From Trichaptum fuscoviolaceum (taxonomy: Eukaryota > Basidiomycota > Agaricomycetes > Hymenochaetales > Trichaptaceae): a DNA stretch of 64,000 bases. The notes under the pieces are model-generated. The model was not told the origin of the DNA. It did not search any database and worked only from the letters and a program-made list of their open reading frames with translations. Location of the stretch: contig CAJSYZ010000005.1 of the NCBI GenBank assembly GCA_910574455.1, forward strand, positions 4,588,001-4,652,000. Direction: 5' to 3'. Below, piece after piece: positions 56,281 through 64,000 of the stretch. The stretch's first letter is position 1. The number at the start of each line of letters is the position of its first letter. A program made the translations under genes and the position numbers.

Positions 56281-57685
56281 TGTCATGCCCTACTCTTGAT
56301 CAGATCAAAGCCTCTCTGGATCACTTTCATCAATATCAGCAAATATTCATAGCGAAGGGCATCCGGGATAACTTTTTGCTGCCACGACAACATGCCATGA
56401 CCCATTATCCTACAATGATCCCTCTCTTTGCTGCACCTAGCGGGTTGTGTTCATCTATAACAGAAAACAAACACATCTACGCGGTCAAGCAGACATGGCG
56501 ACGTTCAAACAAAAATGATCCTTTGGGTCAGATGATTACAGCAAACCAACAACTCAGCAAACTTATTGCGTCGAGGGCAGACTTCAAAAGGCGTGGACTG
56601 CTGGACGATACGCTGGCTGAGGCTACGTGGAAAGCCTTGCGAGACGTTCTGCGGAAAAATATATCAGAGACGGTCACGGATGACACTGAGAGGACCCGTA
56701 ATCAAAGAGAGGAAATGCAACATCATGGCGTACTATTTGTAGGTGCAGCCAATGATACAGAGGACTTCTTCGATGATATTGCGGCCAATCAAGAGCCAAA
56801 TGAAATTGCAGATCTGGACGATTCGGAAGGTTTAGCGGATGGGCCACAGCGTGGTGCGGTTCATGGCAGAGGATTTGCTGAATGCCAGTTCCACTTGGGT
56901 GGCAGAAATGACCCTTTGAGCTTAATGCTAATGGCTTCGAGACAGCGTCAGTAACACGTCTTTCTGATGCTGCACATCTAACTTCCTTGTTGTCGTCCAC
57001 ACAGAGTCCAGCAAGGTGTACCCTAAACAGCTCAGCGCTCTTGCGGCAAAAAAAGGCCATCCAGAGCTCCGACAGCTCCGACAACTCATAAAAAAGTACT
57101 TATTCAACAAGTACGAAAGGTGCAACCACAACTCCGATTCAGAGTGCTCTGCTGGCATGGCCGAATCGGACTACAACAGATTTGAACACTTTGAACTGGA
57201 TATGAGCAATGACTTTTCAGTTTTCCATTCGGCCACCGCTTTCTTTGCCTACCGTGGTGAATCGATTCCCATAGAACAAGCAATGAGGGAAGTGATTAGG
57301 TCTAGCCCCTCTTGGCGTGGAAAACCTCGACGAGATGCAGTTCTTGTTTGAGTTAGCTCCGGCAAAAAGGGATTTGCAGGAATGAGAGTTGCCCGTGTTA
57401 TGCTTCTATTTTCCTTCACCGACAAAGTGGAACGTCACGAATGTGCTCTCGTCCAGTTTTACAAATGCGTTGGAGACTCGCCTGACCCAAAAACAAGTAT
57501 GTGGATAGTCAAACCAGAGTACGAGTTCACGACCCCTACCTCTCAATCTGTCGCAAGTGGTCCTCAACAGAGTGCCAGTGGCAGAGCCACCTACCGCTCT
57601 AAGAGTTCGAAGTTTACCGTGATAGCTCTAGGGGATATCTTTCGGTTAGCTCACCTCCTTGGGGTCCCGAAGGGTGATGAATCTC

Positions 57686-58502
57686 TGTTACGACCGTCGG
57701 GAATTGTAGCGGGAAACAGTTTCGGGAAACTGGAATTCGCGACAAGAACCCGCGTTCGGGAATCTGGATTCGCGACTGGGAACGAGCGTGGGAATTCAGG
57801 CGGGAAACGCGCGGGATTCTATCCAGGCGCGTCGCGGGATTCTCAAGGCCAGCTAGGACTCTTCACTGCTTTGAACGTCAAGTAAGCGGATCCCTAAGGA
57901 AGCACTCCACAAGTAAGTATTGCGCAACTAACTACACAGGAGAAAAGAGAGAGATCGCACCTAAGGAAGCACTCCACAAGAGGTCAAAAGTGGGGTGCTC
58001 CTTACGATGCCTACAGCTATTTATCTACTTCGTAAAGACTGTATAGTTAATCTACGCTAAGTGTCCTTGCGCAATGCGCACCTATCTACTACAAACGATA
58101 CATGCTACGACCGCACTGCTAGGCATGTCTATCCCGTCTCTCCAGATGGCTACGGCCTGTCCGTGGACGTCAGCGTCCGGTCCGGGGCCGCGACTAGCCA
58201 GACTAGGTATGCCAGACTGTTGCAGGTCGTCACCTTGAGGTACTAGCGGATTAATGAGCGTATGTTCATAAGTGAATGTACGTGTGCCGTGGCGGGTCGT
58301 CGTAAATGAGTGTGTGTATGCGTGCATGGTTGCCGGGACGGTGGTGCGGGATAAGTCACGTGAGCATGGGATCGTGCGATTCGGGAATGAGGTTTCGCGG
58401 GGGAATCCAATGGCGGGATTCTCCCCGCGGGATTGTCTGCTCATGTCGGGATCCTTGGCGGGAAAGTGCGGGAAATGAGAAAAGGGGCCTGGGATCTCGA
58501 CA
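57686..58502 (-). repeat. 3' LTR of Gypsy-2
   Basis: Reads TGTCGAG...CGTAACA on the minus strand. It is 13 bp shorter than the Gypsy-1 LTR, with losses in the U3 region near 58345-58400. The self-primer ACTTTTGACCT is also present (about 57980-57990, minus). Confidence 0.92.
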
Positions 58503-61500
58503 TTACCCCCCTCCAAAGGCGCAACTCCGGGGCGCCAAGCTTGAATCTTGCTCAGGTCACAGAGCTCGATAGCGTTGACTTCTCGAGGGGCGTCCGGGTG
58601 TTTTCGATAGAAACTGCGAATTTTAGCCTTTGCATTACCCATATCCTTTGCGGGAATCCATGTATCTTCCGCGCTCGAATATCCCTTCCATCGTACCAAA
58701 TATTCAAATCTCCGTCTAAACCGTCTAGCATCCAGAACCTCTTCCACCTCATACTCCAGATCTCCTTCTACTTCGACCGGGGGCGGCGGGGGTTGCGTTC
58801 GACCGGGAATGTCGTCTTCGTGGTATGGCGAGAGCAGCGATACGTGAAATACGGGATGAATTTTCAGCGACGCGGGGAGTTCGAGTTCGTAGGTGAGGTC
58901 ACTTAGCTTTGCCTTCACTTTATACGGCCCTAGTCGTTTCGGTAACAATTTGCGCGCTCCCGGTCGCCGAACGTTCGTCGCCTCGAGCCATACTTTATCC
59001 CCGACTGCGTACTGCGGGGCCTTGTTCCTGGCCTGATCGTAGTGCTGCTTCATGCGCTCTGCCGCAACCTCCAAAGCCGCTCTTGCCTCTTCCTGTGCCT
59101 GCTGAAGCTCCTGTAGTCGTGCGTCCGCGGCGGGGACCGTGGACAGGCCGTCGCTCGGGGCAATCGTGAATTCGGGATTGTAGCCGTAGACAAGCGCGAA
59201 CGGGGATTGTCGTGTTGCCGCGTGCGCTTTCGTGTTGTGCGCGAACTCTGCCATCGGGAGTAATCCGGCCCAGTTTTCTTGTCGTGTATCTATGAAAGCC
59301 CGTAAATATTGTTCCAGCTCTTGGTTTACCCTTTCGGTTTGCCCATCCGTCTGCGGGTGATACGCAGTCGACGTGGTACCCTTGATACCGAGTCGGGAAA
59401 AAAGGGCTTTCATGAACTGTGCGACAAACTGTGGTCCTCGGTCGGATATGATCTGGCGGGGGGTTCCGTGCAACTTCCAGACGTGTTGCAGGAAGAGTTC
59501 TGCAGTTTCCGGTGCATCGACGTCAGACGTGGTCGGGATAAAATGTGCTTGCTTGGTTAGACGGTCGACCACCACAAAAATTGCGTCGTAATCCTCGGAT
59601 CGGGGGAGCTGGGTGATGAAATCGCACGAAATCGCCTGCCAGGGGCCCTGCGGGATTTCGTTCGGTTGCAGGAGTCCTACCGGGCGTTGGGATCGGTTCT
59701 TCGTGCGTGCGCAGGTATCGCATCCCGAAACGTATCGTTCTACGAAGTTAGACATCCCGGGCCACCAGTAATTGCGGCTTACCATCTCAAACGTTTTCCA
59801 ACGTCCAGGATGTCCGGCGGGGAGACTATCGTGGTAGGTCTTCACCACATCCCGGCGAATGGTCTCGTCTTTCGGGACGTAAACCTTACCCTGATACAGG
59901 ATGAGGCCTTCTTCGGTGCTCCAGTCCTCAAGTTCCTTGGTCAGGACTCGGGGCGCCTTGGACTTGACCAACTCGATTGCATCCACCAGTTCGTCTTCAT
60001 ACTGATCTGACTTACGAATGCGTCGTAGGAGGGCCTGATCCCCGTGTACCTGTGTCATTCCCCGACGAATTGCCTTTAGTCGAAACATTTCGGGGGTCAA
60101 GAGGGTCCGTCCTGTGTTGTCTTTGCCTTCGGGTTGAAGATCGACGCGTCGTGACATGGCGTCGGGTTTGCCCCCGAGTCGCCCTGGGCGATGGCGAATC
60201 GTAAAGTCGAAGCGAGTGAGGAACAGACTCCACCGGGCTTGGCGTCGCGTCAGCGTTCGGGATTCAGAGAAATATAGCAGGTTCTTGTGGTCAGACACGA
60301 TATCGAGTTTATGACTCGCACCTTCGAGATAATGTCGCCACTCGTCCAGAGCTCTAATAATCGCGAGTAGCTCCTTGTCATAAATCTCGTAATTGCGTTC
60401 CGCATCGTTGAGGGATTTCGAGAAAAAGGCGACCGGATGTATCAGCCCGTCGTCGCCTTCCTGGGACAAGACCGCGCCGGTTGCAAAATCAGAGGCGTCG
60501 CATTCCACGATGAATTGTTGCGACATGTCTGGCATCATCAGGACGGGGGCGGTCGTGAACATGCGCTTGAGATAGTCGAAAGCGAACTGCTGGTTTTCCG
60601 TCCAGGCCCAGCGAACGTCCTTCTTCAGCAACGTCGTGAGCGGTTTGACGATGTGCGAGAAATCCCGAATAAAGCGTCGATAGAAATTCGCGAACCCTAG
60701 GAAGGCTTGAATGTCTTTCACCTTTTTCGGGGTAGGCCAGTCGAGGACAGCCTGTACTTTGGCGGGATCCATCGCCACCTTTCCCTGCGAAATAATCATC
60801 CCGAGATACTCGACGGAGGTCTGTTTGAATTTGCACTTTTCGGGTTTGCAGAACAAGTCGTTTTCGCGTAGCCGCTTAAGGACTTCCCGTACGTGTTCAT
60901 CGTGCTGCGATTCGTCTTCGGAAAAGATTAGCAAGTCGTCAAGATAGATGATCACATATACTCCAATGAGGTCTTTGAAGATATCGTTCATCATGTGCTG
61001 GAAGGTCGCCGGGGCATTCGTGAGCCCGAATGTCATCACCGTTGGTTCGAAATGTCCTGCCTGAGTCCGAAATGCGGCCTTCCACTCGTCGCCTTGCTTC
61101 AGTCGCACATTGTGGTAGCCCCATCGTAAATCTAAAGTCGTGAAAACCTTCGCCTTTTGCAGCGCGTCTACGAGTTCCATCGTGAGGGGAAGCGGGTATC
61201 GATTCTTGACCGTGATGTCGTTCAGTCGTCGGTAATCGACTACCATGCGCAAGGTTCCATCCTTTTTCTTGATAAAGAAGACGGGAGCCGCTGCAGGGGA
61301 TTTCGAAGGTCGTATGTACCCCTTGCGCAGGTTTTCGTCAACGAATTCGCGAAGGGCATCGCGTTCGGCTGGGGCCAAGGGATAGATTTTACTGTACGGG
61401 GGAACCTTCCCGGGTTCTAAATCTATGGCGTGGTCATACGGTTTGCGCAGTGGAAGCCTTTCGGATTCAACTTTCGAGAAAACGTCGGCAAACTCACGGA

Positions 61501-61961
61501 ATTCGGGGGGAACTAGTTCTTCGAAGGTTTTCTCGCCTTCCTTCACCGCAGACTTCTCAGCGATGGCCTGGGAGTGGGTGTACGAGGCGGCAATTTTGTA
61601 CGCGAAATGGTCATCCGTTGTGACGAAGTAGGATTCGGCTTCGTGGTACAGGTCCCAATATTTTTCTGAGTACCGAAATCCCGGTGGGACAGCTTCCCAT
61701 TCGGCCTGGGTCCTGTCGGGCCCCCAGGGGGTCTCGACTTCTTCTGCTATGGCGAGGCGGGGAAGCGGGACCAGGCGTTGCTGGTTATCACACTGAGGCG
61801 GGCAGCGGTTGAGATCGACCACATCGTTGGTCCAGTCAATGGTTGGGTTATGGTGCCGCAACCAGTCGATCCCCATGATAATATCGTCGTCGCCAATATC
61901 CGCGACGGCCATGGTCAACTGTTCTAAGTGTCCCTTCATCTCGACGTTGAGGACTACTTCC
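58082..61961 (-). CDS. Gypsy-2 pol polyprotein with chromodomain (5' end cut by another insertion)
   Basis: One open frame of at least 1285 residues, counting from MKGHLEQLTMAVADIGDDDI near the end of the protease. Reverse transcriptase motifs include FTTLDLRWGYHNVRL and YLDD at about residues 332-335. RNase H starts near 478 with ECDASDF. The integrase zinc finger is near 700-745, the DDE core includes SDRGPQFVAQF and YHPQTDGQTERVNQE, and the chromodomain is at about 1065-1120. The frame crosses the polypurine tract and runs about 420 bp into the 3' LTR, so the C-terminus is LTR-encoded. No stop or frameshift is present in the part seen. It performs reverse transcription and integration. The 5' end is disrupted at 61962. 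Confidence 0.93.
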
Positions 61962-62427
61962 TGTTACGTCTCAACTTACGGTCTCGTATAGTTGGGGAAC
62001 GCAACGTTAAGTTGCTCAGTGATAGCGGAGCTAGGGCTCGACACTAGGTGTTGTATGGACAAAGGCCTACGATGTAGAGTAGAGAGAAACAGATGTATAG
62101 CAGAGACTAGAGACGGGGGTTTGACAAAGGAGATCGAACTTAGAGTTCGATCATGCTAAGTACAGGGGTTTATATACTGTAGCTGCGGAGCAAGGGTACA
62201 TCGGAAGATGAGTAAGAAGAGAACAATAAGAGAGTAGACGATAGGCTACTAATAATAGTGTGAGAGCGATGGGCAGAGGGTTAGGGCAAAGGGTACATGT
62301 GTAACATCGGGATTGGCTGAGGGTTGAGGGTTACATCGGAGGATGACTGAGCAGAACAAGAATAGAAACAAATAGGGCGAAGGGTTCGGAGTAATGGGGG
62401 CCGCTGACATAGTAAGAAAACGTAACA
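61962..62427 (-). repeat. 3' LTR of the third element
   Basis: 466 bp with TGTTACG at one end and CGTAACA at the other, inserted in the Gypsy-2 protease region. The other LTR and the second target duplication are outside the window. Confidence 0.7.
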
Positions 62428-62575
62428 TTACCCCGTTCTTAAATTGAAACGTAGTGGAAATCAGTAAAGAAAATGGCCGTTATAGGGACAAATTAAGTCC
62501 AATAGACAATAAGGAAAAACATGCCATATAAGCGAAGTTAACGCCAATAGGGTATCCAGGTTAGCAACAGGTGCT

Positions 62576-63454
62576 TTAGTTGTTTGCAGGTGGGTTTCTC
62601 TTCGTTACGCGTTGTTGAGCAATTCGGTTAGATGCGCATTCATCGTCATGACCATCGTGTTGTCCACATGAGGGGCATGTATACTTGGGGCATCCAATGA
62701 TGGTGTGTCCCGGTGCACGTATGTTGCAGTATGAACATGTATAGAATTCGCAGGTGGACGCGGCCAGGTTGTAGTGGTGGTCGACAGCGGAGTGTTGTGT
62801 GCATTCCTTGGGGTCCAAGGACATAGACGTAAAAGGATTGTTGTCGACTTTCGGGCTGTATGTGGGTGAGGGTGGGGCTGTGTTGACACGATACTCTTGG
62901 TCTTCTTGTAACTGTATTGGCGATTGTAGACGAATGGGTTCAGACAGGCGATTGATGAGTTCTTTGCGTTCTGGGACTTGGGTGCCGACGGAGTGAAGGG
63001 GTGGGCGAGGTACTTGGTCAGCAAGGTCTTTAGTGAGGTCAATGATGTCGTCATCAGTGGTGAGGTCAATGACCAAGGGGGCAAATAACTCTTGAGGCGC
63101 TGTTTCAAGGAGTTCCGTAAGGGCAAATCGTCGCATGTCTTGGAATGACTCTTGAGCCCGTCGCAAGAGATGGAGAGATCCTTCGATGATGGCAATGGTG
63201 GGATCGAGAATCTCCTGGTTTCGGGTAACAATATCATAACATTGGGTCCAGTTGGCAAGAAGAGGAGTGTCATCATATGTTGATTGACTTAGGCGTTGGT
63301 GGAAGGTGCGAGTTGAAAATAATTCAAGGATCTGGCGAGATTGCAAGGGGTTGTGGGTGTCAAGGCGTAAGGCTGGTGGTTGGAGGGATGATGTGTATGA
63401 ACGAAATAAGGGGTTGTGACGAGATGGGTTGCGTTGGGAACGGGCGGGTGGCAT
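62576..63454 (-). CDS. Accessory zinc-binding protein of the third LTR element
   Basis: 292 residues starting MPPARSQRNPSRHNP. The N-terminal half has no recognised domain. The middle has two acidic IDLTTDDDIIDLT motifs resembling SUMO-interacting sequences. The C-terminus is Cys/His-rich (CEFYTCSYCNIRAPGH...CPKYTCPSCGQHDGHDDEC). It lies about 150 bp from the 3' LTR. Similar 3' ORFs occur in Agaricomycete LTR elements, from general familiarity with such genomes. It may be a nucleic-acid or protein-binding accessory factor; function unknown. Confidence 0.6.
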   Translation of the reverse strand: MPPARSQRNPSRHNPLFRSYTSSLQPPALRLDTHNPLQSRQILELFSTRTFHQRLSQSTYDDTPLLANWTQCYDIVTRNQEILDPTIAIIEGSLHLLRRAQESFQDMRRFALTELLETAPQELFAPLVIDLTTDDDIIDLTKDLADQVPRPPLHSVGTQVPERKELINRLSEPIRLQSPIQLQEDQEYRVNTAPPSPTYSPKVDNNPFTSMSLDPKECTQHSAVDHHYNLAASTCEFYTCSYCNIRAPGHTIIGCPKYTCPSCGQHDGHDDECASNRIAQQRVTKRNPPANN

Positions 63455-63945
63455 GACTTAGAGGGAATGAGTCGGACAGTCGTAGTGACAACAACTGCAG
63501 GTGCAATAGGGGTCAGAGCGGCGAGGTTCAAAATGGCTGAAATGATGACGATGTCGGATAATGGGTCGAGTGATTGTGAGTGGGGGTTGAACACGAGCAG
63601 ATTTGTTGAAATAGTCAATGAGTCGGTGGGCGTAATCAGGGTTGTTAAAGAAGGTGTGGATGAGAAATACCGAGATTGTTGGGATGTGGAGCCCAAGTCC
63701 GGTGGGGGGTTTGAAGTACTTGTACTCCCAGTCTGGGTCGTAGTGGTCTTTGGACCAAGCTCCGGAGTATACAGGTCGGACAGCGTCCAGGTAATGGGGG
63801 CGAGTTGGAATCGAGGTAGTCGGTAATGCGACAGTATGGGGTTCAGGTGTTGGTGGCTTTTGTTCGATGGGGAGAGCGTATAGTCGTTTATGATGTTAGA
63901 TGAGTGGGGATATGAGAAGTGAACGAGTTTTTTGGATGGGGACAT
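63289..63945 (-). CDS. Uncharacterised ORF of the third LTR element
   Basis: 218 residues starting MSPSKKLVHFSYPHSSN. Low-complexity Ser/Thr/Pro-rich protein with RYFSSTPSLTTLITP and HYRLPRF motifs. It overlaps the downstream ORF by about 165 bp in another frame, so the two may be joined by splicing or expressed by re-initiation. No domain was recognised. Confidence 0.45.
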   Translation of the reverse strand: MSPSKKLVHFSYPHSSNIINDYTLSPSNKSHQHLNPILSHYRLPRFQLAPITWTLSDLYTPELGPKTTTTQTGSTSTSNPPPDLGSTSQQSRYFSSTPSLTTLITPTDSLTISTNLLVFNPHSQSLDPLSDIVIISAILNLAALTPIAPAVVVTTTVRLIPSKSCHPPVPNATHLVTTPYFVHTHHPSNHQPYALTPTTPCNLARSLNYFQLAPSTNA

Positions 63946-64000
63946 TCAAGTGAGATGATGGAGTCTTTTATAGGCTTTGAGGATGGTCTGTGCGTTCCGA

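Larger units (their letters stand above)
54685..56292 (+). mobile_element. Non-autonomous hAT-type element with subterminal ACCTGCAGGT repeats
   Basis: Terminal inverted repeats begin TAGAGCATGACACGGGTGCA on the left (54685) and TAGGGCATGACACGGGTGCA on the right (ending 56292). An 8 bp duplication CTCTTGAT is exact on both sides (54677-54684 and 56293-56300). TAG-type ends plus an 8 bp duplication are the hAT signature. The outer 170-190 bp on each side are packed with GGTACCTGCAGGTACC palindromes and variants. There is no transposase; the 1.25 kb core holds an F-box gene fragment. It interrupts the Plavaka transposase between STLD and QIKASLDHF. Confidence 0.88.
45450..57685 (+). pseudogene. 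Plavaka transposase, interrupted by Gypsy-1 and a hAT element; 3' end beyond Gypsy-2
   Basis: Starts MPATRKKHDPF. Exons: 45450-45957, 46019-46643, 46697-46904, 46952-47189, 47255-47408, 47464-47608, then from about 47666 to 47739, resuming after each insertion. An N-terminal C2H2 finger (CTLPGCSRTFKSQSGRTRH) is followed by Plavaka family motifs: DWFPYSCRADFELADFLY, SMFVPVILGSDKTTVSVG, NEYYPLYLSIGNI, RCPDGHFRRSILGLGSYIAD, ISPDLLHQIIKGVFKDHLVEW, FPGLRRFPEGRGFKQWT, then LPRQHAMTHYP and PSGLCSSITENKHI further on. The insertions at 47740 and 54685 fall in coding sequence and leave target duplications. An in-frame TGA at 57349-57351 precedes GMRVARVMLLFSF. The product would be a RNase-H-fold DNA transposase. 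Gypsy-2 cuts the C-terminal part. Confidence 0.85.
57686..61961 (-). mobile_element. Gypsy-2: chromodomain LTR retrotransposon, minus strand, 5' part outside
   Basis: The 3' LTR is 57686-58502 (817 bp, same family as Gypsy-1 with small deletions) and the pol gene reads leftwards. The sequence before the LTR, ATCTC (57681-57685), is the likely target duplication; its partner lies outside the window. Homology to Gypsy-1 stops at 61961 in the middle of the protease region, where another LTR element begins. The remaining 5' part should lie beyond that element. Confidence 0.92.
40280..64000. mobile_element. Plavaka (CACTA-like) DNA transposon with nested insertions (right end outside)
   Basis: Carries a plus-strand Plavaka transposase and a divergent minus-strand companion gene. 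The left edge is placed where array homology ends (about 40265-40300). The first 400 bp hold subterminal repeats: several CAGTGCTC/CAGTGTTCAAGTG copies and CTTAAATAAGG/ACTTATT motifs. A terminal inverted repeat cannot be proven, because the right end is not in the window. Three elements have inserted into the transposase gene (47740, 54685, 57686), and a fourth sits inside the last of them (61962). Confidence 0.7.
61962..64000 (-). mobile_element. Third LTR retrotransposon (3' part only, runs off the window)
   Basis: An LTR-like block, 61962-62427, has TGTTACG...CGTAACA ends and begins exactly where Gypsy-2 homology breaks. On the minus strand it is preceded by GAACGGGGTAA, a polypurine-tract-like sequence, so it is the 3' LTR. 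Two overlapping minus-strand ORFs follow inwards. No polymerase gene is in view, so the superfamily is uncertain; Gypsy is inferred from the LTR ends. Confidence 0.7.

Overview
The window looks like an accessory, transposon-rich region of an Agaricomycete (mushroom-forming basidiomycete) genome. The evidence is short (about 50-65 bp) GT-AG introns in every gene that can be followed, a Plavaka-type DNA transposon, chromodomain Ty3/Gypsy elements, a Tc1 element, a hAT-type element and an F-box fragment of basidiomycete style. No rRNA, tRNA or prokaryotic feature was recognised.

Left part (1 to about 40280): a tandem array of five repeat units, each about 8 kb before later insertions. A full unit has (i) a minus-strand gene for a multi-pass membrane protein of about 580 residues with one 55 bp intron (copies A-E; A is cut by the window edge, B-E are intact), and (ii) a divergently transcribed plus-strand gene for a two-exon C2H2 zinc-finger protein. 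Unit 5 has only the membrane gene in view. All four zinc-finger copies are broken, each in a different way. The spacers are also conserved: a GC-rich promoter block stands before each zinc-finger gene, TATA boxes stand before the membrane genes, and a degenerate minus-strand exon pair lies between the convergent ends. A Tc1 element (9744-11083, TA duplication) sits upstream of membrane copy B. A gag-only LTR retrotransposon with 2.5 kb LTRs (13237-19763, duplication GTGTC) splits zinc-finger copy 2.

Right part (about 40280 to 64000): a Plavaka (CACTA-like) transposon with a minus-strand companion gene and a plus-strand transposase. The transposase is interrupted by three insertions: Gypsy-1 (47740-54471, duplication TGGAC), a hAT-type element carrying an F-box pseudogene (54685-56292, duplication CTCTTGAT) and Gypsy-2 (from 57686, minus strand). 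Gypsy-2 is itself interrupted at 61962 by a third LTR element that runs off the window. The 3' end of the Plavaka gene, the 5' part of Gypsy-2 and most of the third element lie outside.

The gag-only element and Gypsy-1 belong to one lineage. They share the LTR ends, the R-region repeats, a hairpin before the polypurine tract and an 11-nt self-primer/primer-binding-site pairing that co-varies between them. The gag-only element is therefore probably mobilised in trans by chromodomain Gypsy relatives. The membrane-protein/zinc-finger pair array is the main candidate for an undescribed host system. Its function is not known from the sequence.
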